Source: Siphonodentalium dalli (taxonomy: Eukaryota > Mollusca > Scaphopoda > Gadilida > Siphonodentaliidae). Taken from it: a stretch of 64,000 nt of DNA. Location: NCBI GenBank assembly GCA_032622095.1, contig CP136068.1:58552025-58616024 (forward strand). The letters are read 5' to 3'. This document shows positions 11,879 to 23,432 of this stretch, one piece after another. The notes beneath the pieces are model-generated. The model made no database searches. It saw nothing but the letters and a program-made list of their open reading frames with translations, and was not told the DNA's origin. Every line of letters starts with the position of its first letter. The stretch's first letter is position 1. The position numbers and the translations under genes are program-made.

Positions 11879-12224
11879 ATCTTCCTTTTTAGAAAAACCC
11901 CCTTCATATCAATGGCTCAAGCCTTGCTACCATGTGATCATAAGGGGAGGACTTCCAGTGATGCTTTGCCAAATAAAAATGAATGGGAACAGTTCATTGT
12001 GCAACCATGTCCTACTCCGTAGGCTACGAAAGACAGTTTTCACATTCAGGCTATCACCCCCATAAGATTTTTAGGAAGGTCTAAACCAATTAAGTTATCA
12101 TTTTTCATTAGGAATCCATTTTCCCTCCTTTTTTCATTTGAACTTGGGGCAGCTGGGTGTACATGTACATCATCTATAAGTATTACAATGCAAATATCAT
12201 TTCTAAATAATTATGGATGTTGAT

Positions 12225-12512
12225 CTAACTATGACAACATTGAGCAGGATTTTGCGAACAATTTTTAATTTATGATGGATGACAGGACTGTTCAGTCAGC
12301 AAATGAAAGATACTCATTAAAGTCTGAATTGGATCAGTGTATTTGGAGAGGATTAAACCTTCAATGGCTTCATCATTCTGTTCATTGAGGTGCAGTCTCT
12401 ATAGGATAAGTTGAAGGCTTTGTTTGGTATTTAAGACATTTTTCTCCAATGAATCAAGAGTTGAATCAAGAACAGAAGATAATTCATTTACAGAATCAAT
12501 TGCCGGAGGAAG
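12225..12512 (+). pseudogene. Decayed duplicate of integrase exon 1
   Basis: Collinear with the minus-strand exon at 41978-42290: shared stretches include TTTTTAATTTATGATGGA, ACAGGACTGTTC, GTCAGCAAATGAAAGA, CTGAATTGGATCA and GAGAGGATTAAACCTTCA. It has lost its ATG and contains indels and stops. The donor region GAGGTTAGTATCAA is kept, as are about 150 bp upstream (GGAATCCATTTTCCCTCC). Confidence 0.8.
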
Positions 12513-12723
12513 AGGTTAGTATCAATTTAACCAATGATTGGATTTTAAATTAATTAGATCGATCGGTCTTATTAATATTAAAACCAATTGAATTGGTCTT
12601 TTCCAGACTTGCATGTACGTTAACTGGAATAAGGGGAATCACTTTAAACTGTTCTATAATTAACCCAATTGTGTTGTAACATCATATAATACATAGATCT
12701 CTGTCAATCTGTTAGGTTTCCAG

Positions 12724-12882
12724 ATTATTTGCGCTTAAGCGCAAATAGGTTATTTGCGCTTAAGCGCAAATAAGTTATTTGCGCTTAAGCGCAAATAATC
12801 TAATGGTTACCAAAGCTCTCAGTCTCCATTAGATTATTTGCGCTTAAGCGCAAATAAATTATTTGCGCTTAAGCGCAAATAA
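12724..12882. repeat. Palindrome cluster B (5 copies)
   Basis: Five copies of the TTTGCGCTTAAGCGCAAA palindrome, three before and two after the AATCTAATGG inverted repeat. Relative to the exon-1 copy this is the intron-1 position. Confidence 0.9.
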
Positions 12883-12938
12883 AGCCTGGCATCTTCATAC
12901 CATATAAAGTTTTCATTCAAAACCGATATGGTGCACAT

Positions 12939-13322
12939 CAGGGACCAGCCTAGGGGGCGACGTGGGCGAAATAGTCGCCCTGTGTGGCCGTAAGTCGCCC
13001 TGAAATGACGTCAGGGAGAAGGGGATGTCTCCCTAAAAAAAAAAAAAAATATATTATTTTAGTTAAATTTTTAATCTCCCTGAAGAATTGGTGACTGGAT
13101 GATCTACTGCTCAGCTTAACACTTCCAGTTTATCCTCACCCATGTAGAAAATCTATTGTGGACAATAATAACAGCTAAAACAATCAGTTCCAATGAATAG
13201 TTACTGGCGACAAATAGTCGCACTAACGCTCCACTTCTCCCTGGTATGCCCCCCACTTCTCCTTATTTTTCCAAGAGGGAGAAGTCACTTCTCCCTATAT
13301 TTTGACCCTAGGCTGGTCCCTG
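12939..13322. mobile_element. hAT-like MITE with 8-bp TSD and empty site
   Basis: Perfect 17-bp TIRs CAGGGACCAGCCTAGGG at both ends, flanked by the 8-bp direct repeat GTGCACAT (12931-12938 and 13323-13330). The duplicate segment at 14.63 kb has a single GTGCACGT and no insert, a preserved empty site. An 8-bp TSD and CAGGG tips fit hAT. The interior has GTCGCCCTG and CACTTCTCCCT motifs and no coding potential. Confidence 0.92.
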
Positions 13323-13534
13323 GTGCACATGGTAGTTCTGTCTTCAACCCCTGATTAACCCTTTCATGATGGGAGCTGCACTATTGCAGCATTAAAGATC
13401 CTATGCCCGTGAATTTTCTTATAGATGCAAGTTTCCCATAGGGAGCCTCGCATGTATTAAAGAATGCACTAGCTTACAAGGTGAATAATTTTAGGCCAGT
13501 CAGGGACGCCGGAGAAGGGGGGCATGAGGGGGCA

Positions 13535-13555
13535 CTCCCCCCCCCCCCCCCCCTT
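13535..13555 (+). repeat. Poly-C run
   Basis: Long C run just after the point where the two intron-1 duplicates diverge (GGCATGAGGG). The adjoining 13555-13650 is GC-rich, unlike the surroundings. Confidence 0.8.
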
Positions 13556-13659
13556 GCCCTGGCCCGGGGTGTCTAATTGGGACCCAAATGGTGCCCTACT
13601 GGCTCGTTTGCCCCCCTTGCCCTTTCGTGCTTCCGGCCTCCCTGAGGCCAATGTATTAT

Positions 13660-14262
13660 CTTACAGGTATATATGTGAGGCTCCAGGGGTCGATTTAATT
13701 TTTAAAATTTGTATAACATTTTGCAGCACTTGGTAGATTTTGTATAGTATTCCCTACGATACCAATACATGTTTTTTCATTGTAAATAATTAATATTTGT
13801 TTCCACCATATTTTTAGACACCTACCCCCAAAGTTTCTCTAACTTCCATCTTAATCAGTATACAACTCACAGTTATAGAGCTCTAATAGTACGTGGCTAT
13901 TTCAGTTCCAAAACATGGAATATAACAATTAATATCTTTGAACATTATCAAGCTTAGATGTTTGTTCATGAATCAGTTAGATACCAGTTGTACCATAATT
14001 CCAAAACTATTCCTGACTATAATGCCAACCAATCCATCATCCACATGTATACTGTACCGACCCATACCATTTTTTACCATCCACTGGAGATCAATTTATG
14101 ATAGGCTATGAAGCAGTTTCCGAGTGTAGTTAGATATTTATCACAAATTGGAGGAGTAACAAATTTATTCCTGAGTTCATTAACATAGTCTCATTAGGAT
14201 AGTATGTTGCCTACTCATATTTATGCATACAGAATATCAATATCAACCTCCTCATTTCTTTG
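13660..14262. other. No gene recognised
   Basis: AT-rich sequence between the two intron-1 duplicates, with no usable frame. Confidence 0.5.
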
Positions 14263-14844
14263 AGGAAGAGGTTAGTATCAAGTTAACCAATGATTGGATT
14301 TTAAATTAATTAGATCGATCGGTCTCATTAATATTAAGACCAGTTGAATTGGTCTTTTCCAGACTTGCATGTATGGTAACTGGAATAAGGGGAATCACTT
14401 TAAACTGTTCTATAATTAACCCAATTGTGTTGTAACATCATATAATACATAGATCTCTGTCAATCTGTTAGGTTTCCAGATTATTTGCTCTTAGGCGCAA
14501 ATAAGTTATTTGCGCTTAAGCGCAAATAATCTAATGGTTACCAAAGCTCTCAGTCTCCATTAGATTATTTGCGCTTAAGCGCAAATAAAGCCTGGCATCT
14601 TCATACCATATCAAGTTTTCATTCAACACCGATATTGTGCACGTGGTAGTTCTGTCATCGTACCCCTGATTAACCCTTTCATGATGGGAGCTGCACTATT
14701 GCAGCATTAAAGATCCTATGCCCGTGAATTTTCTTATAGATGCAAGTTTCCCATAGGGAGCCTCGCATGTATTAAAGAATGCACTAGCTTACAAGGTGAA
14801 TAATTTTAGGCCAGTCAGGGACGCCGGAGAAGGGGGGCATGAGG
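14263..14844. repeat. Intron-1 segment duplicate, copy 2 (empty site)
   Basis: Direct copy of 12507-13531 without the hAT-like MITE. It begins at the exon-1 donor (GAAGAGGTTAGTATCAA) and ends at CATGAGGG, so both borders are sharp. Palindrome cluster C lies inside. Confidence 0.85.
14484..14590. repeat. Palindrome cluster C (3 copies)
   Basis: Three copies of the palindrome; the first is degenerate (TTTGCTCTTAGGCGCAAA). Positions correspond to cluster B. Confidence 0.9.
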
Positions 14845-17800
14845 GATGCAAGAAGGAAACATCATTTCTTGTACTTCTGCAACTTTATTAAGCACTTATC
14901 AACTATTGTCTCAATCAAATCAATTCACTAATAAATTCAGCCTAAAAAAAAAACAAACAAAAAACAAGAATTGTCCTAGTAACATACTTGTATTTTCACA
15001 TTAGTTCAAATCAGTCTTTTCGTGTCATCTAGAATTGATACAGTGACATAGCTAAATGAATACTGGGCTACTTACTATTTGATCTCTTACCCAGCACCTA
15101 TACCCCGCTCCCAAACCAAAGTAACCTAAAATAACATGTATTCTTAAAACATTTATCTTTTTTTTTTCAGCCAAGACCTAGTGGTACTCATAATTCTGCA
15201 CCTGTATCAACTACAGACAGACACGCTATTTCAAGGCTTGACAATGACATGATTATCAAAGTGGGACACTTTATTAATCTATTTTTAGAACAGACAATAT
15301 CGTATAGCGATAGAGATCATTAGGGTGTTCCTGTAGATATATGCACAAAGTGTCAAATATCCCAGGTTGCTTGTTTGTATTGTGTTATTACATTGTTATA
15401 AGCGATAAAGAATCTAATTAACTTTTATTTGTGACGAAATTACACAATAAAAATTCTGGTCTCTGTTAACAATAACCACTATGGTTCGTTCGCTAAACTG
15501 TCGCACGTTTTTAGACCCGAAAATATTTGAAATATAATGAATATTAATCAATTTCCGGACAGGGGTCTTTGATTCATATCTAATATTTTATACCCCGGTA
15601 ACTATATTATATAATATAACACATGTTTACAAAGAGATAGATCATCTTTAAGACTTCGTTCCTTCCACAAAAAACTAGAACAATTTAATGTCACTTTCAA
15701 CATCTATGGTCATGATGTGAAAGGACACCTATATTCAGGCAATGGCATTCGTTGATATTTACTAGTACCCCATGCTGTGTCCCGAGTCTTAGACTATAAA
15801 AATGTCCCATCTTGTTCTTCAGGGAACAATACAGGGGTAATTGGGTAATTTGAGTTAGAAACTGATTGATTATTCAATATTATGAAGAAGTATTATACAA
15901 TAACTCATATATACCAGTATCTGGAGCCATAAATTTTGTACAGTGAAGCCTCTTTAAATGAAAAATGACACAAGAATAAAGAGATAGTAATCTCTTTGAC
16001 CAATTTATTTCATCACTTGCACCATTAGCATTATGTGAGTGTCCTGGTAGGGACTATAATTATGTAGACTGTGAATGTTTGTAATACATCAATAGTTTCA
16101 AGCTACAAATATATCTTACTAGTATACTAAGTACACATATGATTAAGATATACAAAGTAAATTAAAGAATAAAATATATGCATACTGATCGGTCAGTCAT
16201 TGGTCAATATGAGAATATGTAGCCAGGGATGAATCGCCTCATCACAAGTATTTACAAACTAGTACTACAAGCACGATTTTGCACTGGGTGAAGGACAGAG
16301 TACAAATTCAGCAAAGCCCTGTTGAAATGCAATAGAATCACACATTGACGATTAATAACTTGTTAATATGCTATTGAACAATGACTATTTATCTATTCAG
16401 GAAAGCTTGGCATATTCATATCGTAGGAACTAGAGTTTTTCACATTTTCCATTTTAGAGTTATCCTTCTTTGCTATCTGACAATCGTTTCTTTTTGCTTT
16501 CAAAAGAGTGCCAAATGACAGAGTATGCATTTTCATTTTGTCTGAGTTATCACCCTTAGTTTGTAAATTTTTGCTGTTTGTCCACCTTGATAACTCTAAC
16601 AAATATAAACCAACTTCAATAATTGTTGGTAATCATGCCAGTTTTATTCAATCATCACAGGCCAGATTAAGACATCTTTCAAATTAAGACACATAATCAA
16701 ATGAATGAACTTCACAGGAAAGTCAATTTGGCAGGGGGATAGTCTGGGCAGTGCACTTGTTGGAAGGCATGGACAGCCTTGGTTGTAGGTTATAATTTTA
16801 TAAACAAGTTTCCAAATTATGAAAATGTCCTCAAGAATATAGTAAAACAATATAATGATGGTATAAATGGGATATTATCAACAAAACACCCTTTGTGTGA
16901 GCTGAGAATTTGTCTATATACAGCACATCAAGAGTAAGCAAAAGGGTATTTTTTTGAGAGAGTGATTGACAGTGATCGACCCATTCAAAAAACGATATCT
17001 TGAGTGGCGAGGATCATAAGAAAGTGCTAATGCTATACAGTTTGAACCAAAGTCCACTTTGTGGTGTTGTGTGTTTTGCTTTTGTACGATCTTTACATAC
17101 TGTACTTTAACAGAATTTGGCTTTCTTTTACATAACACTGCATACAAACTTGACAACATCATATTATTTACACAAAATTTATGATTGGTATAAAGAACAA
17201 AATCTGTCTATATTTTAATATTCTTTCTGTTTAATGGATGTAACTATTTTAACAGCAATACCACTGTGAAGACACCCATGCCTTTAACTTTGCGAAACAT
17301 AATGTTAATCCGTAAAATTTCAAAAGTCTTAAAACTTAAAATTTTGGTACGTCACTTGAATGTATCACAGATACAATGGTAATATTTCAAATGTGTTGAT
17401 AAACAAATATCACTGATACACACAATTACAGTAGTCCCTGCTGCCAACCAGCAGAATGAATTATAATTTATTGTTTATTTAATCTGAGAGACCAAGTGTA
17501 TGATGATTGATGGGCCAATTCTATACCACCCAGATGATGGATCATTGATGGACTTGATGGGGTACCTACCCAGGTGCTATGCCAACCTGGGGAATGTAGC
17601 ATTCTAATAACATCACCGAAAACTTCAAAGAAATCGACCATACCACTTCATAGAAAACATCATCTGAACTACGCCCAATTTTAAATATTTACATATTGAT
17701 TCGGGCGGCAACTATCAGCAATAATCTAACACAAATAATTTTGATAGTCATTGCATTTAATTAATATATATATATATATATAACCCGTCATCTGTTTGTG

Positions 17801-18563
17801 TCTATCTACATGTTTGTAATTCTGTCACGCTTTTGGCGCGTTTATAACTTTTCAGCAAATTTGGAACAAGGCCTACAGTTAATCATAGAAGACGACTTAA
17901 CAACTTTCATGCCGATTGGTCAAAGAGAACCTGAGTTCAAACTTGGTCCCCCCAAATGCCGTATTTGCATTCAAGTAGACACTATTAATTTTGTTACAAC
18001 GTTTGTCCAAATGACATCATGTGATGTACACAAACCCACACTTGCATTGCTATTGTATTTTGACAAAATTTCCATGCGCTCAACCCATTGTTGGAAATGG
18101 GTGATATAATTTAATTTGTCAGTTCAGGTTGAGTGTGAATAAAAGTTGAAATGCATGTTGATTTTGTCATGGAAGTGCATGGGGTTTAGAGTGGAGACTC
18201 AAACTTTCTATGCCATCATTGAAAATGGGTGCTAAATGGTCTTTCCATTTGCCACTTCAGTGTGAATATAAGTAATGGATGTTGTCTTTGAAAGTTGTGC
18301 ATTGAGTGTGGATTCGAAGGAGTATATATCTGAGTAATGGCAAACTTTTATGTATAAAATGTTGATACAATACCAAAATGGGCGGGAGGTGTGCAAATGG
18401 GCCGCAGTGCAGGGGCCTATGGTCTTATAGGCCTATATATGCTGCTGAGTAAAATCTCCCAAAGGGAGCCTGTTCAAGATCATAATGCATGTGTGCAAAG
18501 GGCACAGATGGCCTGCAGGCCACACCTTCACTGAATAAAGGCCCTGTTTCAGTTACAGTAGTA
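14845..18563. other. 3.7-kb AT-rich stretch, no gene recognised
   Basis: Only short frames, none with a recognisable domain. A pyrimidine tract plus CAG at 15159-15170 could be a splice acceptor, but no matching exon follows. There is an (AT)n tract at 17764-17782. The sequence at 17630-17770 is related to 34485-34580, so both are copies of a dispersed repeat. Confidence 0.5.
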
Positions 18564-18568
18564 CATAT

Positions 18569-18721
18569 TGATAGACTTTGGACTTATACTACGCGTTGTT
18601 ATGTACCCTGTTGGTTGAGACCAGATTATCATTGGCTAGAATATATTCCTCTTGTTTGCCAATGCTCGTTGTTACATCAACACAATTCCTCCATAATAAG
18701 TTATATTCACCAAACATAACA
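18569..18721 (+). repeat. 5' LTR
   Basis: Begins TGATAGACTTTGGAC and ends CCAAACATAACA; I find no difference from the 3' LTR. The target duplication CATAT precedes it. I see no strong TATA box in it. Confidence 0.93.
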
Positions 18722-18740
18722 TGGCGTCGTCGACAGGATG
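18722..18740 (+). other. Primer-binding site, probably tRNA-Ser
   Basis: Directly after the 5' LTR: TGGCGTCGTCGACAGGAT. TGG pairs with the CCA end, and the rest is close to the complement of a serine tRNA acceptor and T arm. The tRNA identity is inferred from remembered metazoan tRNA-Ser ends. Confidence 0.6.
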
Positions 18741-18848
18741 TGTAAGCGTTTGAATTATAGGATCGCAAAACCACAGTTTGGTTTATAACAAAGGTTGAAT
18801 TGACTAAGATCGGACAATTTTGTTTGACTCAGAACAAAGGGGCACACG

Positions 18849-21800
18849 ATGGGTGATCCTCCAGATTTCAATTTCGCCACGTCGAGGTTAATGCCAGACA
18901 AATTGGACATATCAGTGGACCGAGGTGAAGCTTTCAACATTTGGGCCCAAAGATGGGCGGATTTTGCTCAGCTGTCAAAACTCAATGGTCAACCCGCCGA
19001 TGTTCAAATGGCTATTTTACGGTCATGTCTGGCCAACGATACCCTCAAAGTAGCGATGAATTTGAATTTGTCCGCTGACAAGAAAGATAAACCTCAGGAA
19101 GTTGTGAAAGCATTGCAACGTCACATAATCGGACAGGTTAATGTTGTGATAGAGCGTCGCAATTTTAACATGCGTATGCAACAAGAAGGGGAACAATTCG
19201 ACGATTTGTTAACTGACTTACGAGAATTAACAAAAACCTGTGACTTTTGTGAGACATGTCAAGAATCGTTACTGCGAGACCGGATCGTGACTGGTATTCG
19301 TGATTCAGATACAGTCGAAAAGTTACTAGCGCAGAAGGATCTGAGCTTGGAGCAAGCCATCGATATATGTAGAGCTGACGAGGCTGCAAAGCGTCATTGT
19401 CAAGAAATTACAAGTGCTGTTGGTGGCCTGGATGTCAATGTCATGTCACAATATCGACGTAAGAAATCTAAATTTTTAAAACCAAGCAAGAAATCGACAG
19501 ATGCGACTGATAATGGTGATAGTGCGACTTGCATTCGGTGCACTAAAAAACATTCTGACTCAAGTCGGTGTCCTGCTGCTAACACAAATTGTGCTGTCTG
19601 TCGGCAGAAAGGTCACTGGGCGAAATCAACAATATGTCCCGGTGCATTAGGCAGTCAACATCGACAACAGTTTTCAGCCATCCGATTTGGACAATTGCTT
19701 GCTAAAATAAATGACCAACGCATGCATGCTAAGTTGAAATATAGGCGGTCCCCAACCATTGACATTGAAGTTGGTGGTGATATTGCCAATGGGTCAATAA
19801 TAAAAACAGTACCTGATTCTGGAGCTGAAGGTAGTGCATGTGGACTAGATGTTTTAAATAAACTGAACATCGATATCGCAAATCTTCGACCACCTACCAT
19901 ATCACTGAAAGCAGCTGACGAACATGAAATCGAACAATTAGGCGAATTTGATGCAGTGCTTAAGTGTGGCTCATCTGAATGCACAGAGACTATACACGTG
20001 TTAAATGGAACCAAAGGCCTCTACATGTCGTGGTTTGCGTCTCGTACACTTGGCATATTACCGAGGGACTATCCTGCCCAATGTGTTAACACAGAGGCAT
20101 GTTCGACATCTTCAAAAAGCATGAAACCCATATCTAAAATACCCGACCATTTGGATGTGAGGTGTGAAAATTCAGTGACCGACCATTCGCATGTGAGGTG
20201 CGAAAAAGCAACTAAAGAACATTTGGACATGAGGTGCGAAAAACCAGGGACCGATCGTTTAGATGTGAGGTGCGAGAAAGCACTGATCGACCATTCAGAT
20301 GCGAGCTATGGAAATCGTATACCGAATAGCGATAATACACCATTTTTCATCGCAAATGGTCCTGAACAACATTCCTCATCTGTGAATCGACAAAGAATCA
20401 CTGATACTCACGATAATACACACTTTAACAAACTTCAAGCTGGACTATCTGATATATCGCCCACAGACCATTCGCGTGTGACTACAAAGAATGTCTTAAA
20501 TGGGTCACAGGTAGCCAACATTCGTGATCAGTTGATCAAGGAGTTTCCGAGCGTATTCGATGGAGTGATCAGAACAATGCCAGATGAAGAATTTAAGATA
20601 GAAATCGAGGACAATGCATCGCCAGTTTGTATTAGCGCTCCAAGGACAGTGCCATACGCATATCGCGAAAAGCTTCAGAACAAGCTTGAAGACATGGTAC
20701 GTGATAAGATCATCATCCAGGTCACCGAGCCGACTGAATGGTGTGCGCCAATAGTGGTCGTAACAAAAAAATCGTCTGATGATATCCGAGTTTGCGTTGA
20801 TTTTACTAAACTGAACAAATATGTAAAACGTGAGAGGTATAATTCACCATGCCCACAGGAAGCCGTAGCAGACATGGCCGCCTCTAATGCTCGATTTTTT
20901 GCATCTCTTGACTGTTTGAGTGGATATTGGCAATGTCCACTGGCATCAGAATCACAGCATTTGACCACGTTTATCACGCCTTTTGGTAGATTTATGTTCT
21001 TGCGTGCACCTTTCGGAATATGCTCTATCTCAGAACATTATAACAGACGTATGGATAATGCACTTGCTGGGTTACCTCGATACAGGAAAGTCGTCGATGA
21101 TTTGATCGCGTACGACGACACTCTGGCCGATCATGTCACACACGTTCGCCAAATACTTGCAAGATGTAGAGACCGTGGGATATCTCTGAATGCAGACAAG
21201 TTTCACGTTGCTGAACAGGAAATCGATTTCTGTGGATATCGATTAAGTGGATCAGGTTACACAATCAATCCAGAGGTCACAGAATCTATCCGCAATTTCC
21301 CTATACCTAAGAACATTACAGACTTGCGATCGTTCTTCGGACTAGCCAACCAACTCGCTGGTTTCACGGATAAAATCGCCACACATCTTGACAAGTTAAG
21401 GCCGTTGTTAAAGTCACACAATGACTTTGTTTGGAATTCTATACACGACCAGGCTTTTAAGGATTCTCGCATTATGCTTTCAACAGCACCGGTTTTATCC
21501 TATTATGATCCAAAACGGCCAACATCGCTACATGTTGACGCGAGTCGTTTAAATGGACTAGGATTCGTTCTGTTCCAAAAGGATACCGAAACTGGAAATT
21601 GGCATCTGATTCAGGCAGGATCGCGTTTCCTGTCAGACGCGGAATCCCGATACGCAATGATCGAGCTTGAGATGCTTGGTGCCGTTTGGGCAGTCCAAAA
21701 GTGCCAAATTTTTCTTGAAGGCCTCTCGAATTTTGATATTGTTACTGATCATCGACCTTTATTGCCAATCATGAACAGTTATCATTTATCGGACATAGAC

Positions 21801-23315
21801 AATCCCCGACTACAAAGATTAAGGATGAAATTAATGCGGTACCGGTTCACTACTCTATGGACCCCGGGGACCAAACTATGCGCTGCTGATGCGATGTCTC
21901 GATATCCGACAACAGAACCTACTGATGACGATCAAGTTCTGGAACAGGAAGTCGAGTATAGTTTACAAGCATTGCGGTTATCAGCGATAAATCAACGTGG
22001 TGAAATGGCAGATCTTCATCTTGAAGCAGTAAAGGACGCGTCCGTAAACGATGATGGATATCAGCAGCTGTACCATGTCGTGCAAAACGGGTTTCCGAAT
22101 AATAAGAATGACTTACCAATTCTTGTACGTTCATATTGGTACATGCGCGACCGCCTGTCAATCGATAATGGATTTGTTGTTTGTGGTTGTCGTCTAGTCA
22201 TTCCAAATGCTATGAGAAAGTCTATACTCGAGAAACTTCATGATAGTCACCAGGGAATTGAACGCACAAAACGGAGAGCTCGTCTTGTCGTTTACTGGCC
22301 AAGGATCGACAGCGATATTGAGAGAATAGTTCGATCGTGTTCGTCTTGTGCTAAAAATCTACCGTCTCATTGCAAGGAACCACTCCAACGCCACACCGAC
22401 CCTACGCGTGTGTTTGAGCACATGTGCTCCGATTTGTTTACATGTAATGGTTGCATGTATCTGATTATCACGGATGTGAAGTCTGGTTGGCCATCCGTGT
22501 TTGGTCTTGGTAAAGACACCACTTCCAGTGCTCTCATCGAATCATTCAGGAAGACATTTGTAGATACAGCTGTTCCAACCATATTATACACAGACAATGG
22601 CCCACAATACACATCACGATTGTTCCAAATGTTTCTAGTAGACTGGGGAGTTAAACAGATCACGTCTTCTCCGCACTATCCACAGTCTAACTCCTATGCC
22701 GAGGCAAGTGTGAAAGCTATGAAGTCGCTACTCAAAGCGAGCTATTGCGAACGAAAAAGGTCTGTGGACATGGACAAATGGTTGAAAGGATTGTTACAGT
22801 GGCGCAACACACCTCGCTCTAATGGATGTTCTCCAGCTCAAATTGTGTTCGGCCACCCCTCTAGGGACACACTACCAATCCACAAGCGCGCATTTGCCCC
22901 AGAATGGCAAAAATCCATCAAAGCCGCAGACAAGAAAGATCGTATGGAAAACGAGAAGATTGAACGTAGATACAACGCATCAGCTCATGCCATACCACCA
23001 CTAACCGTTGGCGCGAAAGTCGCAATTCAGAGCCATAATACTAAACGGTGGGATATTTATGGGACTGTAACGGAAGTTGGCCATAATCGTGACTATCTTG
23101 TTAAGTTACCGTCCGGACGGGTTTGGAGAAGAAACCGGCGATTCTTACGGAAAAGATATCCGATTGTAGAAAACAGCGGTAAGCCAACAGCAAATACACA
23201 GATCATAGCAGACCCGCCTGTTAATCAAAACGGTACTCCCGCGTCTGAAAATATAGCCACAAGACGAAGCCAACGAGATCGGAATCCTCCGAAACGGTTA
23301 ATTGAAGAGATATGA
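18849..23315 (+). CDS. Gag-Pol polyprotein of Ty3/gypsy element
   Basis: 1,488 aa in one frame, no stop or frameshift between gag and pol. Gag at about 1-225; two zinc knuckles, C228-x2-C-x3-H-x5-C241 and C248-x2-C-x4-H256-x6-C263. Aspartic protease DSGAEGS from D323. A 12-residue repeat occupies about 433-492. Reverse transcriptase about 560-790, with D651 in CVDFTKLN and the active site VVDD at 748-751. RNase H about 890-1010 with HVDAS and TDHRPL. Integrase HHCC zinc finger (H1131, H1135, C1164, C1167) and core D1195, D1249, E1285 with 35 residues between the last two. A C-terminal GPY/F-like region follows. The active site has V where many relatives have Y or F. The product copies the element RNA to cDNA in the particle and inserts it into chromosomes. 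The ATG at 18849 follows a 127-nt leader. Confidence 0.95.
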   Translation: MGDPPDFNFATSRLMPDKLDISVDRGEAFNIWAQRWADFAQLSKLNGQPADVQMAILRSCLANDTLKVAMNLNLSADKKDKPQEVVKALQRHIIGQVNVVIERRNFNMRMQQEGEQFDDLLTDLRELTKTCDFCETCQESLLRDRIVTGIRDSDTVEKLLAQKDLSLEQAIDICRADEAAKRHCQEITSAVGGLDVNVMSQYRRKKSKFLKPSKKSTDATDNGDSATCIRCTKKHSDSSRCPAANTNCAVCRQKGHWAKSTICPGALGSQHRQQFSAIRFGQLLAKINDQRMHAKLKYRRSPTIDIEVGGDIANGSIIKTVPDSGAEGSACGLDVLNKLNIDIANLRPPTISLKAADEHEIEQLGEFDAVLKCGSSECTETIHVLNGTKGLYMSWFASRTLGILPRDYPAQCVNTEACSTSSKSMKPISKIPDHLDVRCENSVTDHSHVRCEKATKEHLDMRCEKPGTDRLDVRCEKALIDHSDASYGNRIPNSDNTPFFIANGPEQHSSSVNRQRITDTHDNTHFNKLQAGLSDISPTDHSRVTTKNVLNGSQVANIRDQLIKEFPSVFDGVIRTMPDEEFKIEIEDNASPVCISAPRTVPYAYREKLQNKLEDMVRDKIIIQVTEPTEWCAPIVVVTKKSSDDIRVCVDFTKLNKYVKRERYNSPCPQEAVADMAASNARFFASLDCLSGYWQCPLASESQHLTTFITPFGRFMFLRAPFGICSISEHYNRRMDNALAGLPRYRKVVDDLIAYDDTLADHVTHVRQILARCRDRGISLNADKFHVAEQEIDFCGYRLSGSGYTINPEVTESIRNFPIPKNITDLRSFFGLANQLAGFTDKIATHLDKLRPLLKSHNDFVWNSIHDQAFKDSRIMLSTAPVLSYYDPKRPTSLHVDASRLNGLGFVLFQKDTETGNWHLIQAGSRFLSDAESRYAMIELEMLGAVWAVQKCQIFLEGLSNFDIVTDHRPLLPIMNSYHLSDIDNPRLQRLRMKLMRYRFTTLWTPGTKLCAADAMSRYPTTEPTDDDQVLEQEVEYSLQALRLSAINQRGEMADLHLEAVKDASVNDDGYQQLYHVVQNGFPNNKNDLPILVRSYWYMRDRLSIDNGFVVCGCRLVIPNAMRKSILEKLHDSHQGIERTKRRARLVVYWPRIDSDIERIVRSCSSCAKNLPSHCKEPLQRHTDPTRVFEHMCSDLFTCNGCMYLIITDVKSGWPSVFGLGKDTTSSALIESFRKTFVDTAVPTILYTDNGPQYTSRLFQMFLVDWGVKQITSSPHYPQSNSYAEASVKAMKSLLKASYCERKRSVDMDKWLKGLLQWRNTPRSNGCSPAQIVFGHPSRDTLPIHKRAFAPEWQKSIKAADKKDRMENEKIERRYNASAHAIPPLTVGAKVAIQSHNTKRWDIYGTVTEVGHNRDYLVKLPSGRVWRRNRRFLRKRYPIVENSGKPTANTQIIADPPVNQNGTPASENIATRRSQRDRNPPKRLIEEI
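20145..20324 (+). repeat. Five 36-bp in-frame repeats in the polyprotein
   Basis: Five consecutive 12-codon units (residues 433-492) between protease and reverse transcriptase. The first four contain (L/H)DVRCE or close variants; the fifth is degenerate and lacks the Cys. The period is a multiple of three, so copy number can vary without breaking the frame. Confidence 0.9.
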
Positions 23316-23372
23316 CTCTCAGGGTGATAAACGTTACTTCGACAACAGTGGATACGAGAGAGGAGATTATGA

Positions 23373-23432
23373 ACTTAATTTCGGAAGGGAGGTGATAGAT
23401 TGATGGACTTAATCTCGGAAGGGAGATGATAG
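23373..23432 (+). repeat. Duplicated polypurine-tract module
   Basis: Two 26-bp copies (23373-23398 and 23407-23432) of ACTTAATYTCGGAAGGGAG-TGATAG, 34 bp apart with two differences. The second, CGGAAGGGAGA, directly abuts the 3' LTR and is the functional PPT position. The first is a spare PPT followed by a mimic of the LTR start (TGATAGA). Confidence 0.85.

Larger units (their letters stand above)
12507..13531. repeat. Intron-1 segment duplicate, copy 1 (with MITE)
   Basis: Starts at the exon-1 donor and matches 14263-14844 almost base for base, through palindrome cluster B and the block GTTAACC to GAAGGGGGGCATGAGGG. It differs by carrying the 384-bp MITE at 12939-13322. An inner inverted repeat AATCTAATGG / CCATTAGATT (12798-12835) is present in both copies. 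Confidence 0.85.

Noticed and set aside
15159-15260. Pyrimidine tract plus CAG followed by a short open stretch, as an exon 2 for the decayed exon-1 copy.
   Set aside because: The sequence does not resemble integrase exon 2 and the phase does not fit.
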